DNA of 64,000 bases. It comes from Serpula lacrymans var. lacrymans S7.9 (lineage: Eukaryota; Basidiomycota; Agaricomycetes; Boletales; Serpulaceae). Both the position numbers and the translations under genes were made by a program. The notes under the pieces are model-generated. The model saw only the letters and a program-made list of their open reading frames with translations, searched no databases and was not told where the DNA came from. Of the stretch, positions 33,720 through 46,923 are shown piece by piece (within the stretch, counting starts at the first letter, position 1; the number at the start of each line of letters is the position of its first letter). The DNA is taken from the NCBI RefSeq assembly GCF_000218685.1, contig NW_006763291.1, positions 519,789-583,788 of the forward strand. Direction: 5' to 3'.

Positions 33720-36035
33720 CAGGGACCACTTGCACTTGCAGTGTGCATGTTTTGCTGGAGAACAACAGAGATTTGAGCTATCAATATCCTTATGAGGTCC
33801 TTCTTCACCATGCTTTGCAGGCCCCAAGGTATAGTCGAGTCTTATACCTGGTGAATCTCCAGTTGAATGATCAGCTTATCCTTGGTGAGTTGATTCAGTT
33901 CTTCTTCATTTGGCGTCAGGACCATCACTGTGGCATTGTGTTCAGCCTCTCGGCTCACCGTCTTCTGTGCTTCATTTTGCTGCCTCTGCAACCCTCTGCC
34001 TCTTTGCTTGGACCTCATCCTCTTCATGCCAAATAATCTCGAGGCAGCGCTTCTTCTCAAGGCCAGCACTATAGATTTCTCTCACGAGGCGCATGGCATG
34101 GCAAAACTCTTCTGAGGTGAATATTGCATCCACAAAAAACTGCATGTTGTTGTGGCAAAATTGTGTGATCGCATTGTGCTGATGCATTGATAAGGTAGGC
34201 TTATCCCGTGCACACAGCCAGAATGAGCCAAGGGCCCCCTCGTTTGCGTCATTCATCGCAGGCATCCATGCAGCATTGTTGCTCCTCAGTACTGGCTTGG
34301 TCAATTGTGCCGCCTGGCACAAATTTGGTTGTGAATGACTTCCACTTGTTGAGTGCTCCCTGGAATAGGGCTAGTGTGATTGGACGCAGATGCCCAATCT
34401 TGGAGGCAAGTTTGAATGCTGCAGCCATAGCAGCAGGATTACACCAGGGCCAACCACCAAAGCAAGCTGTTTTGGGGGCCACATTAGCACCAAAGATCAG
34501 TTTCGGATTGGTAAAAATAAGTTTGAGGTGCTGTTTCAGTTCCTCATGCAATGGTCCCAAGTCCAGCACATTGATAGACTCTGTGCCTGGCCCCCAAACC
34601 ATCTGTGAATATGGATGCAAGACTGTACCACCATATAATACAATGGCAGCGACCTCTGTCATTGTCTTTGAACAGTGGAGAGCCTTGTACAAGTTGAGTT
34701 CCATGTGATTGAGTTGCACGGTCCAGGGCTTCAGAGAATGATGCTGAGAGAGCAGGGTTCTGATAGGTGCACATTTTTCTTCGGCTTTCCTTCAAGTTGT
34801 CCTTCAGAGATGCAATATCTGCCTCACTCCTTTCAGCGCAAAGTTTGAGTGCTCTGATGCACCCCGCCAGCTCCTCCTCACATGCCACCGCCTTCTTCAA
34901 GGCATCCTTCTGCATTGATAGAATTGTGATGGTGCAAACTTCTTTGAGGCTTGCCTTGGCTAACCGTGCTGCAGGTTTTGAACAAGAGACCTTGCGCTTC
35001 TTGTTATGAAGGAGGATGTGCAGCCACTGCACTTGCACTCTGCTCCAGTGCTTGTAATGTACTCTTCATTTCCATGGCCTCCGCACTCCTGGCTGCAAGC
35101 AAGGCCTTCTTGCTTGCCAGCTCAGCATTCTGTTACGATAACACAATTTTCGGACCTTTTCTTCTTTTTCATTCTCCGCTTTAACCTTGTATACTTTAGC
35201 TTTCACACATGGTGCCACGCGGCACTTCCCCTTTTGTTCAAACTCCTCTTTCTCACGCCGCGTTGCCTTCTTCTTATTTTAGATACAACTCTCTCACACA
35301 GTGGAGCTGGTCATGTGGGCTAGGCCCCATGACATCATCAGCCACTAACTTTATCAACTGTACAGTACATAAGTACAAACACTCTGTATTAGTATATATA
35401 CCCCAATAGATCCAGGAGACTCCTCAGCGAGTCCTCCTGTTGTTAACCAACAAACTCTCTGCAGCCTAAGGGGTAACCACTCCCCATTCACTACCTTTAT
35501 AGTGTGTTCCTGTGTGCGCCAGAGTAACTAACTCTTGGTTGTTACACATTCTGACGTCTAATGCAGGAATTTCTTTGTGTGAGAGCCTTTCTAGCAAGAT
35601 TGAAGTTGCAGTTGGCCTTTGACAACTTAACTTCGAGGTCTTTGATTGCATGTAAGTGAGAAGCCCTGCGTGTTTGAACTCCAGCCTGACTCGAGGCATT
35701 ATAGAATGAAATATTGTTGTTCTCCTTGTCAGAATCAAGGCGCAGCCACCGCAACTCTTGTACTTGAGCAAGGTGGGCTGCCTGGGCTTGCGAGTGCTGT
35801 CTTCTGCAGCGAGGCATCAAAGGCTAGCTCGGGCTTGAAGTTGACAGGAAGATATGCATTACGCAGGTTCTCAAGGCCCACAGAGTTTGTAAGGACTATC
35901 CAGTAAGTGAGTTTAAATTTCCATCGCAGAAAGGAGTAATGACTGTGATATTTTGCCAGGGAGAGTCGAGGCAATCAGTGCCTGCACGTTAGCAAACACA
36001 CTTGTGGCAGCACAATGCGCCAATTTAACTGCCAT
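33720..36035 (-). pseudogene. Coiled-coil protein gene of transposon type, broken by a solo LTR
   Basis: An ATG at 36035 opens 'MAVKLAHCAATSVFANVQAL'. After probable introns there are long helical, Ala/Glu/Lys-rich blocks ('LEVKLSKANCNFNLARKA', 'EEELAGCIRALKLCAERSE') and then a compact part with 'AWMPAMNDANEGALGSFW' and 'AITQFCHNNMQFFVDAIF'. These blocks resemble proteins encoded in many copies in agaricomycete genomes next to transposases; I cannot name the family with confidence. A family B LTR (35131-35546) interrupts the coiled coil, and frameshifts are present near 35010 and 34550. Confidence 0.5.
35131..35546 (+). repeat. Family B solo LTR (TSD CATTC)
   Basis: The 416-bp LTR runs from TGTTACGATAACAC to GGTTGTTACA and is flanked by CATTC at 35126-35130 and 35547-35551. 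It splits a coiled-coil coding region whose frame continues on both sides. Confidence 0.95.
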
Positions 36036-37024
36036 CCCTTCATATTATAAAGGCCCATGTTATTCATCCATTCTCTGTGCAAGTTGTGGCACATTCTTAT
36101 TTCACTGTATATACCTTTGATTTGTTGTGATCATTTCTACAAAATCTGTACAATTACCTACTGAATTGAACATGGGATAGCGCGTATCTCACTCAAAAAA
36201 GAAGATTTGTGAAATCGCTCACAACAATTTGAAGATATTTGCATTGCGAACAACTTTCCCTCTCAAAGTTTGTACACAACTTGGTGTACGGAGAACCTTT
36301 AACCTTGCAACCCACACCCTCCAGCTATGTCATTATCTCTTGTCTCAATTGTTTCCCACGGGGTTGTGTGAACACTACCAAGTTGGCTGGTGTTGCCCAC
36401 TCCCACCATTTGACGGATTGGACCGACCGTTTCTCACATAACATAACTGGTCGTTTTTTCATCAAGTTTGAAAATTTCCTATTGCTAACCCTAACCTTTG
36501 CGTTGGGCAATAGCACATCACACAACCAAGTTCAAACTAGTCCAACATGTAGGTAGTTAGGTGGTACTAACAACCACGCAAGGGTAAAACTTTTGCGAAT
36601 AAACCCTTATATGCGAGGCGTCAGTGTCAATAACACCTGTCTCAAGGTTTAAAACCCTGGATTTCGTTTCACTTTCACTTCATGACCTTGGTCTGTATGT
36701 TCTGCAAGTCTCCTATCACTACGACTAAGTCAAGCCACATCTTTAGCACATTGTTGCTTGCGACACCATATACATCAGTATGTCAAATCTCTCTATTACC
36801 ACAAAACATGATGGATCCTAAGTCTCAATATCATAAGATTTTGTCAAAAAAAAGGATGTAGCAAAACTAAGCACAAAATTCTATTCATGTGTGTGCCCAT
36901 TATACCATTAATTCGTTCCTATCGCATACCAATATAACATCTTTCTTTTATCGTCACTTCATACCCATACCAACACATTACAACCACGTAGTTCGCACAA
37001 ATTCACAAGGACTACCCCAACCAA
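36036..37024. other. Intergenic region downstream of ATP-citrate lyase
   Basis: No supported gene. A + frame at 36239-36556 has no recognisable features. The 5-kb host gene island starts here, and no family A, B, C or D sequence is found between 36036 and 46923. Confidence 0.35.
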
Positions 37025-40000
37025 TTACTGCATCTTACCCAAGACACGAGGTTGCGAAATGTCGGCCATGTTGATGAAGATATCATCTGCAGGGTGGCGG
37101 TACAGAGGTGCACGGAGACGCTTCTGGTCAAGATGGTGACCGATGAAACCGATAGAACGGCCAAGAACGAAAAGACCGTTCAAAGTACCAATCTGTATAT
37201 GATGTCAGAACCCAGTCTGGTATTAACACATGAGAAACGTACCTTGATGTATTCATCGGCTTCGTCCGGAGTGAACGCGCCCGAGTCACGAAGGAGATCG
37301 ACGAAGCAGACAGCAATACAACCGTCGACATTTAGGATGAGCTAGAATATATGAGTAAGTATCCCTGAGAGAAACATATTTATATATGGCATGACTCACT
37401 GTGTCCTTCTTCGATGTTGTTACCTTCTCGACGGCCAACGCATAGTCGAGCAAGCTGTGACTAGGGAAATTCTTGCGAACATATTCCTTAACCAGCTCAA
37501 CACGCAGATCGGGGTTGTTCACACTCTTGATTTTGTGTCCAATGCCGCTGACTGTGTACCACGATGTCAGCATTGCATACGGGCAACGGAAGGGAGAAAG
37601 CGGAGATAGAGGGGGATAGCAAATGAAGAAAAGCTCGCTCACTCAGTTTATTTGCCTTCCTTGACTCATCAACAAACTCTCTGGGCGTAAGGCCAGTATC
37701 TCTCGCTCCACTGAACATAGCAGCAGCTTCATCCAAAGCACCACCAAATCGACTGCCGATCGTCAACAAACCCGATGCCAAACTCGAAATCAAATCTTTG
37801 CCAGCACGCGATGCAACAATCGTGTTCATGGCACCAGACACAGCAGGACCATGGTCTGCCGTCAGCATCAACACCATCTCGATGAACTTGGTCGCCCAAG
37901 GTGGTAGACGACGTTTGAACCATAGTAGAGAAACAACACCTCCCAGACCGATATCCTCCTTGAACACATCCGAGATACGCATACCAGCGTAGAGCAGCTC
38001 TTGTCCACGCTCATCCGAGATCGTCGAGATGAATGCAGCAGGTTTACGAATGAGACCAAGTTCCTGAGCCCACTTGTAGTCCATGGGAATAACAGGGGGG
38101 TCAACCTCCTTCTTAGGCTTGACTGTGCCATCAGCCACAAGACGCTCGTACGTCTCCTTCAACACGGCAGGTAGCTCCTCGAAAGTATCAGGGACGACGA
38201 AACCTGCTTCCCTCATGGCGTGGTTCTTCGAATCAGCAGTCTCGAGCTCCGAGTTTGCCATACTACCAGCGTGGCCGAATTGCACCTCCGTCGTGAACAT
38301 CTTAGCACATGTACCGATAGCCCAAGCAACTATAGGCTTCTTGATTTTGCCAGCTTTGACGGCATCAATGACGCGGTACTCTTCAATACCACCGACTTCA
38401 CCAAGGAGTACAAGCATTTTGCAATCAGGGTCGGCCTCGTAACGCATGAGATGGTCGATGAAAGTAGAGCCAGGGTAACGGTCTCCGCCAATGGCAATAC
38501 CCTCGTAGGTACCGTTGGTGACAAGCGAGAGGATGTTATTGAGCTCATTGGACATACCACCAGACTTTGAGACGTAGCCAACGGATCCAGCACGGTACAA
38601 CTTGGAGGCAATGATGTTGTCCATCATTCTGCGCACAGGAACCGTCAGCACTTACACACTTCACCTATATCAAATTTTATGCTTACCCTCCCGAGTTACC
38701 AATCCTGAAGCATCCAGGCTTGATACCACCGACAGTAGCAGGACCAATGATCAAGACGCCCTTCTGCTTCGCTAAGTGCAAGATTTCCCGAGCATGTCTC
38801 TCAGGAACACCCTCAGCAATCAATGCCACGCTCTTGATTTGCTGGTACTGCAGAATCTCCAACGTACTTGAGTATACACTTCGCGAACTGGCAAAGTTAA
38901 CGACGACATCAACATCAGGGTGCTTCTTCACGGCTTCTTCCACAGAGGTATAGACGGGCAGCAAAGTCTCCTTTGTACCCCAGTAGAATTTCTGGATGTG
39001 GTGTCCACCGAAGGGATAGATCATAGCAGCGACACTAGGCGTAGCTCGTTTGCACGAGTAGTCGAAGTCCAACATGCCTTGAATAGCTCGTGGTTGAAGA
39101 CCATACACGAACGAACGTGTCTCAGCGTCAAAAGGACGATAAGCGGGACGAGCACCAGCGGGGTTGACATCGAATCGGATGACATTATCCTCAGCTTGAG
39201 TACGCTCGCCGTCAGCGTGGATAGAACCAACACCCGCCTCCGTGTCAAGTTCCGGTTCAACTCGATGCGCGCGACTGGGCGAGGCAGGGGCTGTAGCAGG
39301 TACACTCTTGGGTACCGTCCTACCTGCGCCGCTACCGGGTTGAACGCCCAGTGCAAGGGGAACGATCTCTGTGATGTGGGTATCGGGGCCGAAGACTCGA
39401 ATCGGAACACCCAGGGACTCGCCAAGGAGACGCATAGCTTTGAGACCCTCCTGGTAGTTAGGACCACCCCGTCTGACGAAGATACGAACACCGTGTGCGA
39501 TAAGAGGTGATTTGTACTCCTTGAGAGCGCGGATAATACCCTTGAATGTAGCTGCGACGTTGGTGAAGTTGGCAATACCTCCACCGATGATGAGAATCTT
39601 GCCGTCGGGACGGGGAGTACCACGCGTGATCAAGTCAACTAAAATAAAGGACATGCAGTTGATATATGCACATAGATTAACTAATGAAAAAGACACGTAC
39701 TGATGGTCTTGGCGTACTCGTACGTCTGACCTTCGGTGGGTGCACCAGAGTATTCTCCATAGTTGGCAAGCTCGTGCGCAAATCCATGTGCAGCGATCGC
39801 ATCGGAGTAGACGACACTAGCACCCCCACCAGCAACCATTGTCCAGACCTTTCCTTCTGGGTTTAGAACGGTGAGCTTAAGCGATGCACCAGTGCTTCCA
39901 TCCAACTTTTGGATGTAGGCTTCTTCCTTCGTGAGGTCACGGCCGAATGGCGCAGGCCAAACCATAGGTGGACCACGATCTGCACTAACTTTACCAGAGG

Positions 40001-41093
40001 CCTTGCCATTTGGCTTTGTAGGCAGGGCGCTCGAAGATGGACCAGGTTCATAAACGGTCAGATCGCGAGCAACGGCCCATTTGGGCCCACAGATCGACTC
40101 GGCAGTTTGGTCAAGCTTAGCGGCCATATCAAGGTAGTGGATTGTTGGTTGGCCACCGGGGGTAGCAGCATCAAGGCAGATTAAAGGGTTGATTTCAAGA
40201 TAAGCAAAGTGAAGGTCGACATAGACTGAGTAAAGGCGAAGGAGGAAATCGGTAAGAGTCGATTTCTTTTCCTGTGGGACGTGAGTGAGGAGAGTGGATT
40301 CAACTTGTGCGCGGGATGGGAAAGACCCTGACACAGGAATAGCGAGACGGAGGGCCTTGGCATCTACGTCACCTATGTCGACGCCTCCCTCGTGAGTGAA
40401 GAGAATTAAATCACCCTCTCGGGCAGATGTAATGCAGACATAGTACTCGGTATTCGAAGGGTGAGGAAGGAATGGCTCTACGATGAAGTTGTTGAGTGTA
40501 CCAGTGACAGATTCAACCTAGAAACAGGATGTAAGTTAGCAAGTGAAAGATAACGCTTCGATCGATCACGTGCTCAGGCGCGCGTCAGAAGCAAGACATG
40601 TATGAAAATGAAACGTAAAACGTAATGTGAGCTGCGATCGGATATCGATTATATGCGATCGAGCACGATAGCAGCACGATTTCAAAGTGATACAGAGTAA
40701 AAGATCAAGACTCACCCTTTGTGGTTTTCCAGCCTTTTCTGCGATCCATGCCTTCGCATCGTCCCAAGTTTTGTTGAGAGCGAGAAGTCCCGCCTTACCG
40801 CGACGCTTGATGAGTTGGTCCGGCTTGGCAACGAGCTTTGTAGTGAATACCCATGAAGGGAGGTGAGAATCTGGGGTGATAGTGTTTGTTTCTGGGTCCC
40901 AAGATATCTGAGCGACTTTTGGTGCAGGGTAGATGAACTTTGATTCGACGGTTGCCGAGGGATGGGCAGGAGGAGCCCGCTCGAGCCAGTAAGCGAGGAG
41001 AAGTTTAGCGTCGTATTCACGGATGGCTGAAATGCATCAGTTGTAGGCAGCGATAAGACGAGATATGAAAACAAGCAAACCTTTAGAGGACAT
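37025..41093 (-). CDS. ATP-citrate lyase (single polypeptide), 1165 residues
   Basis: It makes acetyl-CoA and oxaloacetate from citrate, CoA and ATP in the cytosol, feeding lipid and sterol synthesis. Exons: 41093-41081, 41026-40716, 40517-39701, 39638-38687, 38628-37643, 37551-37400, 37341-37243, 37192-37025; all GT-AG and in phase. Order: ATP-grasp part ('[17 protein letters not shown]', '[12 protein letters not shown]'), citrate-binding part ('[16 protein letters not shown]'), CoA-binding part ('[13 protein letters not shown]'), the phosphorylated histidine in 'VQFGHAGS' (about residue 817), and a citrate-synthase-like end ('GIGHKIKS', '[15 protein letters not shown]', 'ILNVDG'). Length agrees with the animal/basidiomycete one-chain enzyme; ascomycetes have two subunits. 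The first exon is only 13 bp, and its ATG matches the family start M-S-x-K-A-I. Confidence 0.95.
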
Positions 41094-43322
41094 GACTGGA
41101 AGGAGAGAATGAGGATAAAAGCTGTATGGGCAAGAGAGGGTATTTAAAGCGAAATCAAAATGAGGACAGGATGGGGAGTACAGGTAGAACCCCCAATTTT
41201 CGCACGAGGCAGAGACCCATCACTTTTCACCGCCACCCAAGAAATAAGAAATCGAATTGTCAGTTATCGGTGCCTTTTTACAATTGGTTGACCTTGAAAA
41301 TATCGCGAGATTTTACGCTGTCCTTGACGGCAAACACGTATCGTACCACTTCGCTTGCACCACAACTACAGTATGGGCATACTATGGGCATGGTGGGCTT
41401 GCTAGCAGTACCGTTGGGGGTCAAGGCTGATAGTACACCACGGCCGCTGATCATCGATATCTCATCCATTGACGTCCTTATTCGCCCCGATTATCCTCAG
41501 AATCCTTGCCTCACCTCCTCCTCATGTGACTTGGGCATGTTTTTGTACGTTTAAAGGGGGTCATACGCTTCTCGTGGCTTCTTATGAGCTGATAGGAGTA
41601 GCCAGCGAGGCGACCTAGTGCCAGTATTCCGAACTCGAGTTGCCACAAATGATTGACTTTTGTGGTAATTGGTGTATCCGGATTCTGGTATCTGAGACAC
41701 GAGCCAACTGTATCGATTTCGTTTCACTGATCTTTCGGATGTGTTACCCACCCTAACCCTCAAGATCACATTGATCTGACGTGCCTCATTGCTGTCAACA
41801 CGTTGAGACATATTGCAACTCATCACAAGCGATCGCAACATAGCCTCTTCTATCTATACACCTCAGCCATCCCAGCGCAATCTGCATTGCACGCGACCTC
41901 ATGATTACAGTCATATTCGAGGACAAGTAGAAATGATTATATATAATTGACAAGAACTCGAGCACAATGCTTAGAACTCAAAAGACTAGATAACTGGTAT
42001 GTTATGTCTGTATCATGGATCACATTTTTGACATAGCAACACGTCGCTGCCGACGTTAGCGGAAACTTATATACGCACCTTTCAGGGCGCTCGTCCAGTC
42101 TCACGCAGTTACTGAACTCGCTACATATCGACCCTTCAGTTGGTATCTTTGCCTACGATCATGGTTCAAGGACTGGAGACATTGGCTCCGGGAATATCAC
42201 TCGAGCCCAGTTGTGTAGTCTTGCTCAGATTCTTGTTTTACTTTGCGAGTTGCGATATTTTAAGTCCAAGATGTTTTTGATTTTCAGGAATGGATCGACT
42301 GAGTGCCACTTTGTGTTCACCGATGACTTGTTGAGTAGTACTTGGTTTTGAGCTACATTAGCTAACAGTGTTTGCATAGGGCCGACCTGCACTGACAGAC
42401 AAAACATCAATGTGTAGGAGCGCTTTTATAGGTTTTGCTCTCACTCCAAACACAGGAGAAATTTACGGTTCCCGTAGCTGTGTCACTACTAATCAGTGTT
42501 TGACTAGCTGTTCTAACCTGTGCAGTTGACGATTGCAGTTGCGGCGCGATTGTTCTTCGTCCAGACGCCAAGGCCATTTCCGGATCTCGCGGGTGTCATG
42601 GTTTAAGGTGTCAATATTCTACAGGCAACAAGAATCCTTGACCCTGGCAACATATTCTCCTGGTTTTTGCCACCGACCGTTTCCAGACTGATTTCCTACA
42701 AGGGAGACAATCTCTCTCACCTCCCACATGCCCGAGGTCATAGCTCCAACTGTCTGAGTCCGCTGGCGCGTGAGCATATGTGCATCACCTGGGCGCATCT
42801 TCTCCGGATACAAACAGTTAGATTGCTGATCGCCAACCTGGATATTTACAGCACAGATGGCACCTTGTCGAGGAGTTAGCAGCAATTCACTATAATTCTG
42901 TGAGAGATTTCCTATCTCTTTGCGCACTCTACGTCTTTCATCGTCGCCATTCTGTCATTAAGGTCATTTTTTGCCAGCTATAATATTTCACCGTTGTTGG
43001 GATAGCTCCATTACACACATCACAAAGCTAAGACGCTGCTAGATCCTTAATTTCAAACAGCTGAGCCACTATTCAGATCGGAAGTTCATCGTAACATATT
43101 TTCGCCCAATCAGCTCGAACTCTTTGCGCATTAGTCCTAGTACAGTAAGTTTCCTGGCACAGCCTTAAGCCAGCGCTCGGTATTATGGAGAGAGTGGAGC
43201 CAGCCGTCTTTCTTCCACCGGGACATCTATACCAGTGTCGATGCTAATTAGGAGCTTATCTTTACGGCCTTTTCGCCTCCTAGGCCTATAAATCTGACTG
43301 ATTCTGTACGGGATGCTACAAT
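41094..43322. other. Intergenic between ATP-citrate lyase and the receptor gene
   Basis: 2.2 kb holding the promoters of one or both genes. Short frames (41126-41554 +, 42619-42927 -) have no recognisable features. I looked on the + strand for a small precursor ending in a CaaX box, as expected beside a B mating-type receptor, and found none that is convincing. Confidence 0.35.
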
Positions 43323-44728
43323 ATGCAAATGGTGTCTACGAATCACGTCTTCTCTGCGTTTGCATTCATTGGATTTTTTCTCTCTGGCATCCTCCTGCCA
43401 TGGCACCTGAGAGGTTCGTGTGTCTACTCATGGTTCTTTCTCTGTATACATTTATACCGTTTTCTTCCTGAAATGCAGTGAAGAGTCTTGGTACATGCTT
43501 CTTCATCGTATGGACAGGTTTACTCTGCCTCAATGGTTTCGTGAACTCGGTCGTGTGGGATGACAACACCGTCGACTGGGCGCCTGTGTGGTGCGACATT
43601 TGTTCGTAGCGTTTCCATCCTGACTCTGCATCTCCTCATTTTTCTCCAATAGCCTCTCGCTTAGAGGTAGCTGGTCGAATTGCTATACCAGCAACTTCGC
43701 TGAGTATAATTCGCCGCTTATACTTCATCATAAGTATCGATGCTGTGACTGAGAATGCTCAGAATAAATCCCAGGTAAGTGGTGTATTGCCAAATGCTCG
43801 TATGATATACATACTTACCTCTCAGAGATATTTAGAGATGGCGTTTGATGGCAGTGGATATTCTTCTTGTCCTAGGAATTCCCCTTTTATCTATAGTGAT
43901 GGGTATGTTGTACAGACACCGTGTCTACTATTTTTTGCTGAAAAAGAAGCAGCGTACATTATTCAATATCAGCGTTTTTCTATTTTTGAGGAACTGGGAT
44001 GCCACTATTCTTTGTCGAACACCGTAATTTCTTATCCTCTATATGGGATATGGCCGGTGGTTATTGGACTCGTTACTGCTGTATACGCAGGTGAGCATGA
44101 TATATTCAGTTTACAACCTCTTGTGAGATTGTAATTAAGGCATCGTTATCCACGTATTAATCCGGAGCAAGACTCACGTCAAGGAGCTTCTGAAAAGTGA
44201 CACTCCAGATCTTCGTTACCGTCACAGTTGGCGTCTTGCTGCCATCGTTTTTGCTGTGTTTCTTTGTTCATTTCCCACCAGTGTCTGGTATCTGGTCGAA
44301 GATCTTACCCAGAGCACACCGATACCTTGGCCAGGATGGGCTGTTGCGCATGCATCTATCTCTGTAATCACGCAATACTCCAATGCAGATTGGCAAGTTA
44401 GCAATGCCGTAGCAATATACCAGTGGGAACGTTGGTGTTACGTGGTGTATGCGCTCATATTTTTCATGCTTTTTGGATTCACGAAGGAGGTGAAGGAAAA
44501 ATACTGGTTCGCTATTCGGTTTGTTCCCTCACTTTATAAAAAGCAAACTGGCTCCAATGCTGAGGCTATAAGGTCCGTGTTCCTATACAGAATACCAATG
44601 GCTTCTTAGTTTGACATTGCACTATCTTTAGGCAGGACGATGGGCACATTTTACCTCACAAGCCTCTACTTCCCATCGATAGCGTTTGGAAACCAGAGCA
44701 GGTCCATCTTCGCCCCATCGTGGTTTAG
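43323..44728 (+). CDS. STE3-type pheromone receptor (7TM GPCR), ~357 residues
   Basis: Exons: 43323-43413, 43479-43601, 43653-43774, 43836-43902, 43950-44090, 44140-44572, 44632-44728; all GT-AG and in phase. Fingerprint pieces of basidiomycete STE3 receptors are 'GILLPWHLR', 'NSVVWDDNTVDWAPVWCDI' and 'AGRIAIPATSLSIIRRLY', an ER-side 'FSIFEELGCHYS', 'YPLYGIWPVVIGLV' and TM6-7 'YQWERWCYVVYALIFFML'. The short tail is unusual; many relatives have a longer C-terminus. It would sense lipidated mating pheromone and signal through G proteins. The start could be 43323 or the in-frame ATG at 43329. Whether it belongs to the B mating-type locus or is a non-mating paralogue cannot be told from one gene. 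Confidence 0.88.
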
Positions 44729-45516
44729 TTGCCAGACCGATGGGGGTTTCTTCCATACGGTTTCAGTGAAGTGTGGGCTGCATTCACGTGAGTACTCCAG
44801 CATCGACAATTGGCGTACAACCAAGACCTATCTACATAATGCTCGAGCTCGCGGCTCTTTCAATTATTTGATCGATACAATCTACTCATTCTATCCCTTC
44901 ATGATGCAAGGTAGCTAGGTACGACTTTGATGATCTTCCAAACACGATACTGCAGAGATATAGATACTATTGTCCTTGCCAAATTCCTATTTAAATGGAC
45001 TAAGTACTGCTAGCGCCAGATTCGATACTGTACCCTGAGCAGGACTGAAGATCGCTGCACGTTGCAACAATACATTGCCTGTGGGCGGTTCTGTTCATCC
45101 TTTTCCGGAAGCATTTGCAGCGTGTAGAATTTCCGTTATCCAGGTCAGCATTATCTGATCTGAACGTGTTTTCTTAGTATCGTCACGCTCAGACAATGCT
45201 ATAGTAGCACTGGCAATGCTTTTGCGAGTCTAAGTTCTAAGAGAGGAAGACGAAACGCGTTCAAGATTTGCACAGCTGGTAGTACGAAACCTTTAAACTT
45301 GAACGTCAACGTATGGCTGACTTGCAGTATTTATGATGCGACAGCTTTAGGCTCCTGAGAAATGTGAAATGGAAAAGGGGTACTATATCAGGTCAGAAAA
45401 GAACAAAGGGGGGCTTCTCTGGAACTCGGCTTCCATGAAGGAAGTCATGTTCGGGCTACCGTTCCATGTAGCGCCAGCCTTTCTTCTTCCGTACCATATC
45501 CATCGGCATAGCTATC
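44729..45516. other. Intergenic between receptor and BTB gene
   Basis: No supported gene. A + frame at 44640-44918 overlaps the receptor's last exon in another phase. No CaaX-ending pheromone precursor was seen on the + strand. Confidence 0.3.
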
Positions 45517-46539
45517 ATGTCCATCGCACTTAAATCAGAAGATGGCCCGACAAAAGTTCCATTCGTACCCCAACATCCCTTCGACAACCCAAAAGCTGAT
45601 CTGATAATACGGTCATCGGACAATGTAGATTTCCCTGTATTCAAGTTCCTCCTCTCTCTCTCCTCTTCGTTCTTCGAGACAATGTTCGAGTTACCGCAAC
45701 CTTCGAACGATACCATCGAGTCGAAAGATGGACTCGCCATCATTCCGATAAGCGAGAGTAGTCGGATTGTGGATAAGATCCTCAGGTTTTGCTATCCTGT
45801 GGGGGTTGTGGGTAAACCACAGATCGATAACATCCAAGAAGCGATAGGGCTTTACGAAGCAGGGGTCAAGTACGGGATGGAAGGTCTCGAAAAAGCTGGA
45901 AGAGAGGCGTTAGTGGCACGTGAGTTCCTGGAAAAATCACCATTTGCTGTGTACGCCGTCGCTAGTCGATATAAACTGGAGGACGAGGCCAAGATAGCAG
46001 CAGAAGCCACTTTATGCAAAGCAGTGGTGCCAATAGACGCACCAGAGTTGGAATATATCTCCGGAAGGGACTTGGCAAGGCTTCAAAGATACCATGCAAA
46101 ATGCGGCGAGGTTGCCAGAGCACTTCGGGATGATCTCAGTTGGATCGACGGAGATTCGACTAATATGTCATTTGATCGATATGTGACGCAGAGGAGAACG
46201 TTGGGATGCAACTGCGCGTATTCGATGACAAGGAATACAATTGCACAATCGTGGTGGTGGGACTGGCTTAATGGGACCGCGGAAGCTTTGCGACACAAAC
46301 CTTGTGGGGATACAGTGCAAGAGACGTATTGGAAGGCACTTGAAGAGGCCAGTGTATGTGTGTACTGCCGGAAAGGAGTCTGGGAATCCCTGCCAAAGAC
46401 AGTGAATCGCTTTGCTGCGGAAGTGAGCAAAGCCGTATCTAAAGTATACTCCGCCTTCTGCTACGATTCAATCTGGAACTCATGCAAACAACTGGATTTG
46501 ATTATAACAGGTGAAGGTGGAAGACGTGGTTGTGGATAG
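45517..46539 (+). CDS. BTB/POZ domain protein, ~340 residues
   Basis: The open frame starts at ATG 45517. Residues ~20-130 form a BTB fold typical of fungal proteins: 'PFDNPKADLIIRSSDNVDF', 'VFKFLLSLSSSFFETMF' and 'LRFCYPVGVVGKPQIDN'. A helical region follows, then a Cys-rich part with 'RRTLGCNCAYS' and 'SVCVYCRKGVWESLP' that may bind metal. Such proteins are expanded in agaricomycetes and their partners are mostly unknown; some act as adaptors of cullin-3 ubiquitin ligases. The last ~15 codons after 'KQLDL' are basic and may be read-through into an intron or UTR. Confidence 0.8.
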   Translation: MSIALKSEDGPTKVPFVPQHPFDNPKADLIIRSSDNVDFPVFKFLLSLSSSFFETMFELPQPSNDTIESKDGLAIIPISESSRIVDKILRFCYPVGVVGKPQIDNIQEAIGLYEAGVKYGMEGLEKAGREALVAREFLEKSPFAVYAVASRYKLEDEAKIAAEATLCKAVVPIDAPELEYISGRDLARLQRYHAKCGEVARALRDDLSWIDGDSTNMSFDRYVTQRRTLGCNCAYSMTRNTIAQSWWWDWLNGTAEALRHKPCGDTVQETYWKALEEASVCVYCRKGVWESLPKTVNRFAAEVSKAVSKVYSAFCYDSIWNSCKQLDLIITGEGGRRGCG

Positions 46540-46923
46540 TGGACGTAAAATGGATGTTTGCGGACTAGCATTGAGGTGAAATCGTATTGCTTTACACATG
46601 TAAGTTAACAGAAACATACCTGACGTTGATCTAAACAGTTGTGCTCTTTCAGCATGAACATATACTTTTCAGCAAAGAAGGGATTTAAAATCGAACGATG
46701 AACTTTGGGCACCCCCAGATCATGATCATATGTAAACCTTTCATCACAATGATATGTCGACCCCATATAAGCCAGTTTGATGACGGCTGGCACAAATCCA
46801 TGCAAGTAAGGCAAAATTGAGATTGAAACGACTCATACATATAGTTAGGAGGAAAGCAGACTCCAAACCAGTCGACAGATGTGTGTGTATGCTACATCCA
46901 CCAGTGCTTATTGATTATATAAT
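46540..46923. other. Intergenic with a short minus-strand coding-like fragment
   Basis: A 69-codon minus frame (46605-46814) contains 'VPKVHRSILNPFFAEKYMF', which looks like part of a real protein, but I do not recognise it and it has no neighbours. Confidence 0.25.

Noticed and set aside
36484..36495. CTAACCCTAACC, telomere-like
   Set aside because: Only two units, with no longer array and no change in surrounding sequence.
39021..39623. 200-codon antisense ORF in ATP-citrate lyase
   Set aside because: It is a shadow frame of a GC-rich conserved enzyme with no features of its own.
42162..42660. Possible small multi-exon gene (MVQGLETLAPG...) upstream of the receptor, considered as a pheromone precursor
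   Set aside because: No splice combination keeps an open frame to a CaaX end; no homology is recognised.
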